Below, in pieces: positions 26,473 through 35,498 of a DNA stretch of 64,000 bases. How positions within the stretch are numbered: position 1 is the stretch's first letter; each line of letters begins with the position of its first letter. The notes beneath the pieces are model-generated. The model worked only from the letters and a program-made list of their open reading frames with translations, ran no database searches and was not told where the DNA came from. The stretch comes from DASUPK01 sp963843085 (GTDB lineage: Bacteria > Actinomycetota > Thermoleophilia > Solirubrobacterales > 70-9), in NCBI GenBank assembly GCA_963843085.1, contig CAWJJG010000007.1, positions 44,942 to 108,941 on the forward strand, written 5' to 3'. The translations under genes were made by a program, and so were the position numbers.

Positions 26473-28488
26473 ATGAGCTATTTCGTCACCGGTGCCACCG
26501 GATTCATCGGCCGCAACCTGGTCGAGCAATTGCTCGAGCGCGAGGGGACCATCTACGTCCTCGTTCGCGAGGGATCGCGCGGCCGACTCGAGGAGCTGAA
26601 GAACCGCTGGGGCGCCGACGAGGACCGCATCGTCCCTGTGATCGGCGACCTCTCCCAGGAGCACCTCGGCTGCGGCGATCAGATCGGCGAGCTGAAGGGC
26701 AATGTCGACCACTTCTTTCACCTGGCGGCCATCTACGACATGACGGCGGATGCCGAGAGCCAGCGCGTCGCCAACGTCGAGGGGACGCGGGAGGCGGTCA
26801 AGCTCGCCGAGGAGCTCGGCGCCAAGCACTTCCACATGGTCAGCTCGATCGCGGCCGCCGGCCTCTACAAGGGCACCTTCACCGAGGACATGTTCGAGGA
26901 GGCCGAGAAGGTCGACAACCACCCCTACTTCCAGACCAAGCACGAGTCGGAGGCCGTGGTCCGCGAGGAGTGCGAGGTCCCGTGGCGGGTCTACCGGCCA
27001 GGGATCGTCGTCGGTCACTCCGAGACCGGCGAGATGGACAAGGTCGATGGCCCCTATTACTTCTTCAAGCTCCTGCAGCGCGCACGCAATGCCGTCCCGC
27101 AGTGGTTCCCGGGCATCGGGATCGAGGGGCGGAAGATCAACATCGTCCCGGTCGACTTCGTCGCCAGGGCGATGGACCACATCGCCCACATCGAGGGGCT
27201 GGACGGCCAGGCCTTCCACCTGACCGACCCGAACCCGCTGTCGGCGGGCCAGGTGATCAACGCCTTCGCGAAGGCCGCCCACGCTCCAGAGGCCGTGATG
27301 CGGATCGACTCGCGGATGTTCGACTTCATCCCCAAGCAGGTGCGGGGCGGGCTCACCATGCTGCCGCCGGTGAAGCGGATCACCGACCAGGTGCTCGCCG
27401 ATCTCGGCATCCCGCGCTCCGTCCTGGTCTACATCAACTACCCGACCGACTTCGACTCCACACAGGCACAGCTGGCGCTCGAAGGGACGGGCATTGCGAT
27501 TCCTCCGCTGCCCAGCTACGCGGACAAGCTCTGGGACTACTGGGAGCGCAACCTCGATCCCGACCTCTTCAAGGACCGCTCGCTGAGCGGCGCGATCGGC
27601 GGCAAGGTCGTCCTGATCACCGGGGCCTCGTCGGGCATCGGCAAGGCGGCGGCGATCAGGTGCGGTGAAGCCGGCGCGGAGGTCCTGCTGGTCGCCCGGA
27701 CGCCGGAGAAGCTCGAGGAGACCAAGGCCGAGGTGCACGAGTCGGGTGGCACCGCGCACATCTATCAGTGCGACCTCTCGGACCTGGACGACGTCGAGCG
27801 GATGGCGAAGGAGGTGCTCGAGAAGCACGAGCGAGTCGACATCCTCGTCAACAACGCGGGTCGCTCGATCCGGCGCTCGATCGAGAACTCCTATGACCGC
27901 TTCCACGACTTCGAGCGGACCATGCAGCTCAACTACTTCGGCGCGCTGCGCTTGATTCTCAGCCTGCTGCCGAGCATGCGCAAGCGAAGCAAGGGCCGCA
28001 AGGGCGGCCACATCATCAACGTCAGCTCGATCGGCGTGCAGACGAACACCCCCCGGTTCTCGGCCTACGTCGCCTCGAAGGCCGCGCTCGACGCCTGGTC
28101 GCGCTGCGTCGCCTCCGAGGTCGTCGACGACGGGGTCAGCATCACCACGATCCATATGCCGCTGGTCCGGACGCCGATGATCGCCCCGACCAAGATGTAC
28201 GACGCCTTCCCGACGATCACGCCCGATCAGGCCGCGGAGATGATCACCACCGCGATGATCACGAAGCCGAAGAAGGTCGCGACCCGTCTCGGCAACTTCG
28301 GTGAGCTCCTCTACAACGTCGCGCCGAAGGCCTCAGACGCGATCCTCAACACCGCCTACAAGCTCTTCCCGGAGTCGAGCGCCGCGAAGGGCAAGGGGAA
28401 GGACGGCGACAAGCCCGCCGCGAAGGAGCAGGAGCTCTCCACCGAGGGTGTCGCCTTCGCGTATCTGATGCGCGGCGTCCACTGGTAG
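26473..28488 (+). CDS. Two-domain SDR, fatty acyl-CoA reductase-like
   Basis: 671 residues from ATG 26473. Residues 1-370 are an extended SDR of the male-sterility/acyl-reductase type (TGATGFIG cofactor loop, NVEGTREAVKLA, active-site region YFQTKHESE). Residues about 377-640 are a classical SDR (ITGASSGIGKAAA, NNAGRS, SSIG, YVASKAALD). This double layout matches mycobacterial AcrA1-type and bacterial FAR proteins (about 650 residues), which reduce acyl-CoA to fatty aldehyde or alcohol. The next gene, four bases on, is alkyl-DHAP-synthase-like, so the product may be a fatty alcohol for ether lipids (inference). Confidence 0.86.
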   Translation: MSYFVTGATGFIGRNLVEQLLEREGTIYVLVREGSRGRLEELKNRWGADEDRIVPVIGDLSQEHLGCGDQIGELKGNVDHFFHLAAIYDMTADAESQRVANVEGTREAVKLAEELGAKHFHMVSSIAAAGLYKGTFTEDMFEEAEKVDNHPYFQTKHESEAVVREECEVPWRVYRPGIVVGHSETGEMDKVDGPYYFFKLLQRARNAVPQWFPGIGIEGRKINIVPVDFVARAMDHIAHIEGLDGQAFHLTDPNPLSAGQVINAFAKAAHAPEAVMRIDSRMFDFIPKQVRGGLTMLPPVKRITDQVLADLGIPRSVLVYINYPTDFDSTQAQLALEGTGIAIPPLPSYADKLWDYWERNLDPDLFKDRSLSGAIGGKVVLITGASSGIGKAAAIRCGEAGAEVLLVARTPEKLEETKAEVHESGGTAHIYQCDLSDLDDVERMAKEVLEKHERVDILVNNAGRSIRRSIENSYDRFHDFERTMQLNYFGALRLILSLLPSMRKRSKGRKGGHIINVSSIGVQTNTPRFSAYVASKAALDAWSRCVASEVVDDGVSITTIHMPLVRTPMIAPTKMYDAFPTITPDQAAEMITTAMITKPKKVATRLGNFGELLYNVAPKASDAILNTAYKLFPESSAAKGKGKDGDKPAAKEQELSTEGVAFAYLMRGVHW

Positions 28489-28492
28489 TCGC

Positions 28493-30124
28493 GTGACTAC
28501 GGCCGCCAGGCGGCTGAAGCACTGGGGCTGGGGGTACGAGGACCAGCAGCCGCCTCGCGATCAGGTCGAGGGGATCGCCAAGGCCGTGACAGATCGCCTC
28601 GGGTTCGAGGTCGACGAGATCGAGGAGGCCGTCCCGCTGGAGGAGGTGGAGCTCCCCGAGGCCCGCATCAAGCCCCCGAAGGGCCTCGAGGAGATGTTCT
28701 CGAGCGATCCCTACGACCGGGTGTCCCACTCGCTCGGCAAGGCCTACCGGGACGTGGTCCGCGGCTTTCGTGGCGAGTTCGCCAACCCGACTGACCTCGT
28801 TGCGTATCCGGAGTCTCCGGAGGACGTCGACGCCGTCCTCAACTACTGCGCCGACGAGGGCGCCGCCGCGATCCCGTTCGGTGGCGGGACCAGCGTGGTC
28901 GGAGGAATCGAGCCGCGGATGCGCGATGAGTACTCGGGCGTCGTCAGCATCGACCTGAAGCGGATGGATCGCGTGCTCGAGGTCGACGCGGTCTCGAAAG
29001 CGGCCCGGATCCAGGCCGGCGCCACCGGGCCGGGGCTCGAGGAGCAGCTTCGCGAGCACGGGCTGACGCTGCGCCACTTCCCGCAGTCCTTCGAGTACTC
29101 GACGCTGGGCGGCTGGATCGCGACCCGCGCCGGGGGGCACTTCGCGACGCTTGAGACCCACATCGACGACCTGGTCGAGTCGGTCCGCGCGGTGACCCTC
29201 GACGGGGAGTGGGAGAGCAGGCGGCTGCCCGGATCGGGCGCCGGACCAAGTCCGGACCGGATGCTGATCGGGTCGGAGGGGATCCTCGCCGTGATCGTCG
29301 ACGCCTGGGTGCGTGTCCGCGAGCGTCCCACCGAGAAGGTCTCCACCGGGGTCGCGTTCGATGACTTCGCGGCCGCGGCGGAGGCCGTGCGTGAGATCTC
29401 CCAGTCCGGTCTCAACCCGTCGAACTGCCGCCTCCTCGACCCGGTCGAGTCCGAGGTGACCTCGGCCGGGCCGCCGGGCAAGGCGCTTCTCGTGCTCGGC
29501 TTCGAGTCGGCGCATGTCCCGGTGGAGGAGGGGATGTCCCTCGCGCTCGAGATCTGCCTTGGCCACGGAGGCGAACCGGGCGAGCTCCGGCGCGGGACCC
29601 GCGAGTCATCCGGCGGCGACGGAGATGCCGTCAACACCTGGCGCAACGCCTTCCTGCTCGCGCCCTACCTCCGGGACTCGCTGGTCGCCTGCGGGATCCT
29701 CTCTGACACCTTCGAGACCGCGATCACCTGGGAGCGCTTCCCGGAATTCCACGCCGAGGTGATCGAGACCGCCAGGCGGGCCGCCGCCGAGGCGAGCGGT
29801 GCGAAGGCCGAGGGCCCGGGCTCTGTGCGGGTCAGCTGCCGGTTTACCCACGTCTATCCCGACGGACCGGCGCCGTACTACACGGTGCTGGCGCCGGCCA
29901 GGCGCGGGGAGGAGGTCGCGCAGTGGGACGAGATCAAGGCGGCGGTTTCGACGGCCCTGATCGACGCGGGCGGCACGATCACGCACCACCACGCCGTCGG
30001 CCGCGATCACCGGCCCTGGTACGACCGACAGCGCCCCGACCCGTTCGCCGATGCGCTGCGGGCCGCCAAGCGAGAGCTCGATCCGAAGAGCGTGCTGAAC
30101 CCCGGCGTCCTGATCGATCCGTAG
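28493..30124 (+). CDS. FAD-binding oxidase, alkyldihydroxyacetone-phosphate synthase-like
   Basis: 543 residues from GTG 28493, four bases after the acyl-reductase stop. The N-terminus LKHWGWGYED is typical of alkylglycerone-phosphate synthases. PFGGGTSVVGG (about 128) is the FAD PP-loop. VSCRFTHVYPDG and the His cluster ITHHHAVGRDH (about 495-505) match the AGPS active-site region; many other D-2-hydroxyacid oxidases lack the three-His run. AGPS swaps the acyl chain of acyl-DHAP for a fatty alcohol, giving an ether bond. Other FAD-linked oxidases remain possible, but the neighbour strengthens AGPS. Confidence 0.85.
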   Translation: MTTAARRLKHWGWGYEDQQPPRDQVEGIAKAVTDRLGFEVDEIEEAVPLEEVELPEARIKPPKGLEEMFSSDPYDRVSHSLGKAYRDVVRGFRGEFANPTDLVAYPESPEDVDAVLNYCADEGAAAIPFGGGTSVVGGIEPRMRDEYSGVVSIDLKRMDRVLEVDAVSKAARIQAGATGPGLEEQLREHGLTLRHFPQSFEYSTLGGWIATRAGGHFATLETHIDDLVESVRAVTLDGEWESRRLPGSGAGPSPDRMLIGSEGILAVIVDAWVRVRERPTEKVSTGVAFDDFAAAAEAVREISQSGLNPSNCRLLDPVESEVTSAGPPGKALLVLGFESAHVPVEEGMSLALEICLGHGGEPGELRRGTRESSGGDGDAVNTWRNAFLLAPYLRDSLVACGILSDTFETAITWERFPEFHAEVIETARRAAAEASGAKAEGPGSVRVSCRFTHVYPDGPAPYYTVLAPARRGEEVAQWDEIKAAVSTALIDAGGTITHHHAVGRDHRPWYDRQRPDPFADALRAAKRELDPKSVLNPGVLIDP

Positions 30125-30127
30125 CGC

Positions 30128-30661
30128 TCAGGGCTGCGTGGCGCGGCGGACCGCAACGCGCAGGACCTCACCGCCGATGAGACGCTCGAGGTGTCCGACG
30201 ACAGCCCAGAGCGCCCGGAGGCGAAGACCGGCCCGGCCGTTGACCGGTTTGATCCTGGCCTCGCTCACCAGGGCGTTTTGCCCCGGGCCGTCGGGTTCGA
30301 TCCAATGAGCCAGAAGCACCCTGACCGTGCCGCGCTGGTCCCAGGCCAGGAAGTCGTCCGCGCCTTCGATCCGCGGGTAGTCGCGCCGCAGCGTCCAGAT
30401 CCGTCCGCACATTCCCGAAACCGACCAGTTGGATCCCTCGTCGATCACGGTGAACGGGTACTGCCGGAGCAGATCCCGGAAGGGGAGGTCCGACGAGGTG
30501 CCGGGGATGCGCCAGCGCACGGCTCGTCCCAAGGTGGGGGCGTCACGGAGCCGGACCGTCTCCGCCGCATGCCACAGGCGACCGGCATCGGCTGCGGCGG
30601 AGGCGCGGTGACAGGTGCGCACCTGTGGATCGGGAAGCCACTCATCGAGATCGGGGCCCAT
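30128..30661 (-). CDS. Hypothetical protein, possibly SRPBCC-like
   Basis: 177 residues, convergent with the AGPS-like gene (3-nt gap). No signal peptide or membrane segment. The alternating pattern with TLGRAVRWRIPGT, FTVIDEGSNWSVSG and VRVLLAHWIEPDG, ending in a helix (LRALWAVVGHLERLI), resembles the SRPBCC (START-like) fold that binds lipids or hydrophobic ligands. This is a weak fold-level guess; no catalytic residues were identified. Confidence 0.62.
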   Translation of the reverse strand: MGPDLDEWLPDPQVRTCHRASAAADAGRLWHAAETVRLRDAPTLGRAVRWRIPGTSSDLPFRDLLRQYPFTVIDEGSNWSVSGMCGRIWTLRRDYPRIEGADDFLAWDQRGTVRVLLAHWIEPDGPGQNALVSEARIKPVNGRAGLRLRALWAVVGHLERLIGGEVLRVAVRRATQP

Positions 30662-30913
30662 GGGTCCAGTAGTACGCCACTGCCGCTTCTCATGGATTGC
30701 CGCCTTCCAGTGGCCCCTCTCGTCTCTATGAAGAAGGACCGTCTGTCAAGTAACGATCGATAGTCGGTCAGGGCCCCCTCTCGGCTCGTGGGCTTGGAGC
30801 GGTGCTCATGTCTCTATGGCCTCCTCGTCGGGGAGGACCAGGTCATTGGATCTCAGTCGCAAGAGGATCGACGTCTGCCTGCTCTTGGAGCGCAGAGCAT
30901 GGCAAGACGATTG

Positions 30914-31453
30914 TCAGCGTCTCTCGCTGGGTTCGACAGTCTCAGGACGAGCGGATCCCGGCTCTGCCTCACCTCGACGCAGCAAGTAGATCGCGGCGCC
31001 GAAGGCCAGCGCCAGCCCGGCGAGTACCCCGAGCTCGAGCAGGAAGTTGTTGAGTGCCTGACCGGAAGGGATCTGCTCGACCTTGGCCGTGATCACCACG
31101 ACCCGCCGGACGACCGCGATCAGCCCGATTAACAGGAAGGGCTCAGCGTGGACCTCCCCCTCGTAGAGCACCAGCGCCAGCGTGTGCAGGAGCTCGGCGA
31201 CGATTAACAGGAGCAGGACCCGGTCGAGTACAAGGAGCCCGATCTGCACGGCGTCGTCGTGGTCGTCGATGCCCGTGACGACGCCGTCGACCGTGCCTAC
31301 GATCACGAGGATCCCCGCGGTAGCGAGCAGGACACCGACGGCGATGTAGATGGCCTCCTGCACCCAGCCGATGCCCGCGGTGACCACCTCGGGCCGGGAA
31401 GGAAATTTCGCCTGTGGCCGCACTGGCCGGGAGGGTTCGGCCATCCTGATCAT
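30914..31453 (-). CDS. PsiE-like integral membrane protein
   Basis: 179 residues from ATG 31453. Four hydrophobic segments (about 35-60, 70-95, 105-130, 140-165) with VLDRVLLLLIVAELLHTLAL and EPFLLIGLIAVVRRVVVITA, the pattern of the phosphate-starvation-inducible PsiE family. An acidic loop (DGVVTGIDDHDDAV) separates helices 1 and 2. Role in phosphate stress is inferred from the family name only; nothing phosphate-related is adjacent. Confidence 0.75.
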   Translation of the reverse strand: MIRMAEPSRPVRPQAKFPSRPEVVTAGIGWVQEAIYIAVGVLLATAGILVIVGTVDGVVTGIDDHDDAVQIGLLVLDRVLLLLIVAELLHTLALVLYEGEVHAEPFLLIGLIAVVRRVVVITAKVEQIPSGQALNNFLLELGVLAGLALAFGAAIYLLRRGEAEPGSARPETVEPSERR

Positions 31454-31682
31454 TATCTGCCCCTGACGCGCTGAGATGTGGACAGCTTCCGCTCCGCGCG
31501 AGAAGGGACAGCTAGTGCCGAAGCCGCTCCCTCCCATGCAAAGGGCCGTTTCTCGTCCAAAGCAGCGCTTTTCTGCTCATCACCCGCAGTCGCCTTTCAC
31601 GCGTTTGCGAGCGGCTCGGCTCGGCGCCAGGCAGGCGAGGCAACCGCGTCCACACGCCGTCCCCGGGTATATCGTCACCACG

Positions 31683-32027
31683 ATGTTCGGGCGAAACTGG
31701 GAGCGCGTCGACGGAAAGGTCCTGGCTGAGGGGCTTGCCAGTCGCCGGCCCTCCTCAGACGGCCAGTGGTACACGCGGATGAAGTACGTCGTCGAGTATC
31801 AGCTGCCGGGCACCGGTGCTGAGCGGGTAGAGCTGAAGGAGGCCGAAAGATTCGGCTCAAAGGTCATGAAGGGACTGACCAAGGACGCGACTGCGCCGCT
31901 GCTCGTCGACCGGAAGTCAGGGAAGGTCCGCTTCGACACGGACGACCCACGGATCAACCTGAAGGCTCAAACTGCGCGGGGCAAGCGGCGGGACGACGAG
32001 GAGTTCGAGAAGGCGCTGAAGGGCTGA
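31683..32027 (+). CDS. Conserved small hypothetical protein
   Basis: 114 residues from ATG 31683 (FGRNWERVDGKVLAEG). Upstream in-frame sequence lacks coding character, so the nearer start is preferred. The chain is charged, without signal or membrane segment, and contains YVVEYQLPGTG and PLLVDRKSGKVRFDTDDP, which suggest a small beta-barrel or DUF3592-like domain. Function unknown. Confidence 0.6.
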   Translation: MFGRNWERVDGKVLAEGLASRRPSSDGQWYTRMKYVVEYQLPGTGAERVELKEAERFGSKVMKGLTKDATAPLLVDRKSGKVRFDTDDPRINLKAQTARGKRRDDEEFEKALKG

Positions 32028-32075
32028 CCGCGATCGGGCGGCTCGGCCGGTGCGCGGGCCGTCGTAGTCCAGAGG

Positions 32076-32573
32076 TCAGCTCGCGACGTTGGATCGGACG
32101 CGGCCGATTAGCTCTTCGGCGGTGTTCGACGACAGGTTGGCGAACGCCATCCCGCGGGCCACGGCACCGACGGCGACCAGCTCATCCGGCGATAGCTGAT
32201 CGGCGACGCTGGCGCTCAGATCGGCAGGGATCGGCCCGCGAAACCGCGTCTCGACCAGCGCCGTGGCGTAGGCGACCGCAGCACGACTGCGATCGTCAAG
32301 CTCGCCCAGCTCTCCGAGGCCGATCGCCTCGACATCCTCGGGTGAGACCCCGGCGCGGCTCGCCATGCGCTCATGGACGAAGGCGCAACCGCGACAGGAG
32401 TTGACGCGGCTGACGGCGACCATGATCCGCTCGCGCAGTTGTGGGTCGAGGGTGCGGCGGAGGTACACGGACGAAAGCGGCCAAGCCCGGCGAGCGACGC
32501 CAATGAAGTCGCGGACCGCCTCAGCCGGCGAGGCAAATGTGCGGGGTGTTGGGCGAGGCGCGGCGACGGGCAC
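32076..32573 (-). CDS. Carboxymuconolactone decarboxylase/AhpD-like protein
   Basis: 165 residues. The SCRGCAFVHE segment gives the CxxC plus His signature of the AhpD-like alkylhydroperoxidase fold, preceded by LRERIMVAVSRVN. The family reduces peroxides or removes CO2 from carboxymuconolactone; the redox-active CxxC favours an antioxidant role. Convergent with 31683-32027, 48 nt apart. Confidence 0.85.
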   Translation of the reverse strand: MPVAAPRPTPRTFASPAEAVRDFIGVARRAWPLSSVYLRRTLDPQLRERIMVAVSRVNSCRGCAFVHERMASRAGVSPEDVEAIGLGELGELDDRSRAAVAYATALVETRFRGPIPADLSASVADQLSPDELVAVGAVARGMAFANLSSNTAEELIGRVRSNVAS

Positions 32574-32745
32574 ACGAGAGATGATCGCAACTCCGCAGCC
32601 ATGGGCACCTGCTGTCGACGAACAACCGAAGCCGGACCGCCGTAAAGCAGCGGTCTCGGATCACCCCTCCAGGCGGTGATGGGCAGGGGCTTGCGGCCTC
32701 GATCTGACGGCGAATCGCGCGTCACGATCACTACCCTGCGCCCTC

Positions 32746-33696
32746 ATGGCCGACGCTCTCCAGGAGCGGAGCAAGCCTGAGGTGGCGCAGCCGGCCCCGG
32801 GCGACGCTTCCGAGAGGCCCCGCCGCGGGCCACTTCGCGCTGTGCTCAAGGCGATGCGCCCGCAGGAGTGGGTCAAGAACACCCTCGTCTTCGCGGGCCT
32901 GCTCTTCTCGGCGAAGTTCAAGGAATTCGACGCGGTCGTGGCCGCCTCGGTCACCTTCGCGGCGTTCTGCATGGTCGCATCGGCCGGGTACCTGGTCAAT
33001 GACGCGCACGACGTCGCCGAGGACCGTCAGCACCCGACGAAGCGGTTCCGGCCGATCGCCGCCGGCGAGCTCAGCATCTCGACGGCCATCACGCTCGCCG
33101 TCGTGCTCGCCATCGTCGCCCTCGCGGGCTCGGCCGCTCTCGAGGGCCTGGAGGTCGGCGGATTGGTCCTCGCCTATGGGGTGGGCACCACGCTCTACTC
33201 CTACGTGCTCAAGCACGAGGTGATCCTCGACGTGATGACGATCGCCGGGCTCTTCGTGCTGCGGGTGCTCGCCGGTGCGGTCGCCGTCGGTGCCGACGCC
33301 TCCGCCTTCCTGCTCCTCTGCACCGGGATGGTCGCCCTCTTCCTCGGCTTCACGAAGCGCCGCCAGGAGGCGACCTCCGAGCTGCACTCCGGCACCTCGT
33401 CCAGGCCCGTGCTCGAGCACTACTCGATCCCGTTCCTCGACCAGATGGTCGCGATGGTGACCGCCTCGACGGTGATGAGCTACGCGATCTACGCGGTCAA
33501 CTCGCCGCTGATCGGCTCGAAGATGCTGGGCACGCTGCCGCCGGTCATCTACGGGATCTTCCGCTACCTGTATCTGATCTACGACCGGAAGGACACCCGG
33601 TCGACCGACGCGATCCTTCTCGACGACTACGGCATGATCGGCGCCGCGGTCACCTGGGTCGCGAGCGTCGGCATCCTGCTCGCTATTTACCACTAG
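32746..33696 (+). CDS. UbiA-family decaprenyl-phosphate phosphoribosyltransferase-like protein
   Basis: 316 residues with about eight membrane helices. RPQEWVKNTLVFAGLLFSA, NDAHDVAEDRQHP with KRFRPIAAGEL, and ILDVMTIAGLFVLRVLAGA are the hallmarks of the DPPR-synthase branch of UbiA proteins (Rv3806c type). That enzyme joins phosphoribose from PRPP to polyprenyl phosphate, the first step toward decaprenyl-phosphoryl-arabinose. Outside the mycobacterial group such proteins often serve cell-surface glycan assembly. The partner epimerase genes are not in this window. Confidence 0.85.
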   Translation: MADALQERSKPEVAQPAPGDASERPRRGPLRAVLKAMRPQEWVKNTLVFAGLLFSAKFKEFDAVVAASVTFAAFCMVASAGYLVNDAHDVAEDRQHPTKRFRPIAAGELSISTAITLAVVLAIVALAGSAALEGLEVGGLVLAYGVGTTLYSYVLKHEVILDVMTIAGLFVLRVLAGAVAVGADASAFLLLCTGMVALFLGFTKRRQEATSELHSGTSSRPVLEHYSIPFLDQMVAMVTASTVMSYAIYAVNSPLIGSKMLGTLPPVIYGIFRYLYLIYDRKDTRSTDAILLDDYGMIGAAVTWVASVGILLAIYH

Positions 33697-33718
33697 GGCA
33701 CGGCCGTTTAATTCGCGA

Positions 33719-33734
33719 GGCGTCAAGTGACGCC
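33719..33734. promoter_or_regulatory. Perfect inverted repeat upstream of secreted FGE-like gene
   Basis: GGCGTCA and TGACGCC are separated by AG, 39 nt before the start at 33774 and 22 nt after the UbiA stop. It may be an operator or a small terminator; the short stem favours a protein-binding site. Confidence 0.4.
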
Positions 33735-33773
33735 GCATTCAAGTCATGTGCGGCTCGCGCCGAGGAACTGAAC

Positions 33774-35030
33774 ATGGTCCGCGGCGTCCGAGCCCTCACG
33801 CTTTCCGCTGTCCTCATCTCGTCCGCATTCCTGGCACTGCCCGGAATCGCCAGCGCCGCCAAGCCCGCCACCCTCACGCTTTCCATGGCGCAGGTCGGCT
33901 CACCGGGCAACCCGGCGGCCGCGATCGTCCCCTTCACCGACGCGATCTACCAGTCCTGCTCAGCCGCGCCGCAGGGTGATCCGCCCTGCCAGGCGGTCGG
34001 CAGCGTCACCTACCCCTATGGGATCGGCCACCTCGAGGTGACGGTCAAGCAGTACGTCGCCTTCCTCAACACCGTCGACCCGACCGGCCGGGACAGGCAC
34101 AATCTCTTCAGCTCCGACGAGAGCTCCTCGGCGTGGCCCAAGTACGGCCAGATCAACGAGAGGTCCAGGGCGAAGCCGGGGCACCACTACCGCGTCGCCT
34201 ATCCCGAGTGGGCCGACAAACCGTATGGGTTCGCCAACTTCCTGCGGACGGCGCGCTTCGCCAACTCGGTCACCAACGGAAGACTGATCTCGAAGCGGAC
34301 CGTCGCCTCCGGCGGCTTCACCTACGTCGTCTACAAGGTTCGCCTCTCCCGGAACAGCGAGCGCGGCATGTACGACATGCGCAAGCGGAACACGACGCGG
34401 CGCCGGGCGACCGGATTCGTAGTCCCGAGCCAGGACGAGTGGATCAAGGCGGCCTATTTCGATCCGAACGGTGGCGGGATGTACTCGTACTGGAAGTACC
34501 CGACCAACCCCGGGCAGTTCTTCGACCAGCCGACCCAGACCTCACCCGACCCGACGGCGCCCAATACCGCGACGCTCAACCCGACGACCGGCGACGTCAC
34601 CAACGCCTCGACCCAGCCGCTCGCGATCTACCACGGCTCCTCTTTCCCGACCTGGTGCCCGTCGCAGGTGTCGGCGAACACATGCAGCAGCGTCAACCCT
34701 CTTCATCTGAGCGCTTCGGCCTACGCCAAGGCCTACCAGGGCAGCCTCGGCACCGTGGGGCAGTCGAAGACACTCGGGCCCTGGGGCACGCTCGACCAGG
34801 GCGGCAACGCCGTCGAGTGGACGGACACGATCACTCCGCCGCCCGCCGGCAAGAAGGGCGCTCGCGTCTGGCGCCGGCTCCATGGCGGCGTCCCCAATGC
34901 GCCGGCCTACCAGCTCTGGCTCTCGGCGATCGGCCTGCAGCCGCAGGACAACAAGTTCTACGACGCCGTCTACCCCTGGCTCGGCTTCCGGGTGGGAGTG
35001 GTCGGGAACCTGAAGATCAAGAAGCACTGA
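33774..35030 (+). CDS. Secreted formylglycine-generating-enzyme-like (SUMF1-fold) protein
   Basis: 418 residues with a signal peptide (about 1-28). FGE-fold landmarks are present: EVTVKQYVAFLN, FVVPSQDEWIKAAYFDP, GTLDQGGNAVEWTDT and a final YPWLGFRVGV. The usual RGGSW is changed to RLHGGVPN and no cysteine pair is visible in the active-site region, so true Cys-to-formylglycine activity is unlikely. More likely a binding or structural protein with this lectin-like fold. GAGGAA precedes the ATG. Confidence 0.78.
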   Translation: MVRGVRALTLSAVLISSAFLALPGIASAAKPATLTLSMAQVGSPGNPAAAIVPFTDAIYQSCSAAPQGDPPCQAVGSVTYPYGIGHLEVTVKQYVAFLNTVDPTGRDRHNLFSSDESSSAWPKYGQINERSRAKPGHHYRVAYPEWADKPYGFANFLRTARFANSVTNGRLISKRTVASGGFTYVVYKVRLSRNSERGMYDMRKRNTTRRRATGFVVPSQDEWIKAAYFDPNGGGMYSYWKYPTNPGQFFDQPTQTSPDPTAPNTATLNPTTGDVTNASTQPLAIYHGSSFPTWCPSQVSANTCSSVNPLHLSASAYAKAYQGSLGTVGQSKTLGPWGTLDQGGNAVEWTDTITPPPAGKKGARVWRRLHGGVPNAPAYQLWLSAIGLQPQDNKFYDAVYPWLGFRVGVVGNLKIKKH

Positions 35031-35122
35031 GCTCGGAGACGAGCCGTGCGCCGGGCCGGACGTCACCGATCCGCTCGATGCACCGCCCGGCGTAGAGCGG
35101 ACGCTCGCGTCCGGATTCGAGG

Positions 35123-35386
35123 TCAGCGGAGCCGAAACAGGACGAGCTTGCGGTCGAGCCTGCAGCGCCCATGACTGCGGCCCGAGGAGCAGGTGTACCC
35201 CTGCAGGGAATGAGCCTTCGTCTTGGCGTACTCCGTTGCGATTCTCTTCGCCTTCGAGCAGGACACGATGGACGCGCGGACGCCCCCGCCGCAGCTCCGC
35301 ATCGAGGCGGCCCCGGACGCACCCGGCAGGGCGAGCAGGACGGCGGCGACGGCGAGGGTCAGCAGGGATGCGCGAGCGAAGGACAT
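35123..35386 (-). CDS. Small secreted Cys-containing protein
   Basis: 87 residues with a signal peptide (SFARASLLTLAVAAVLLALP, cleavage near ASGAAS). Five cysteines occur in the mature part. The spacing IVSCSKAKRIATEYAKT then LQGYTCSSG echoes GVSC...EKVV.AYH...GF.C in the proteins at 1356-1739 and 1813-2208, so a distant common family is likely. Function unknown. Near-palindromic CGGACGC/GCGTCCG lies at about 35099-35114, between this stop and the convergent gene. Confidence 0.68.
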   Translation of the reverse strand: MSFARASLLTLAVAAVLLALPGASGAASMRSCGGGVRASIVSCSKAKRIATEYAKTKAHSLQGYTCSSGRSHGRCRLDRKLVLFRLR

Positions 35387-35462
35387 CTCGAGGGGAGAGT
35401 CGGCCGCCCGGTCCCGTGATTTGAGCCCGAAGCTGTCCGATTGGACACCTGGTGGTCACGAC

Positions 35463-35484
35463 TGACTGGCCAGTCGGCCAGTCA
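35463..35484. promoter_or_regulatory. Strong TetR-type operator candidate
   Basis: Perfect 9-nt arms TGACTGGCC and GGCCAGTCA with a 4-nt centre (AGTC) lie 14 nt before the GTG of the first acyl-CoA dehydrogenase gene. Repeats containing this type of half-site commonly bind TetR regulators of fatty-acid or steroid catabolism in actinobacteria. A bound repressor would cover the promoter. Confidence 0.7.
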
Positions 35485-35498
35485 TATAGAGTCAAAAC

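Noticed and set aside
30802..31132. Two short plus-strand frames in and after the 30662-30913 gap.
   Set aside because: Arg/Ser-rich, no ribosome site, and largely overlapping the PsiE-like gene.
31476..31682. Extension of the small gene at 31683 to an upstream ATG.
   Set aside because: The added residues have no coding character and cover the promoter space of the divergent PsiE-like gene.
33774..35030. Annotation as an active sulfatase-maturating enzyme.
   Set aside because: No active-site cysteine pair and the protein is secreted.
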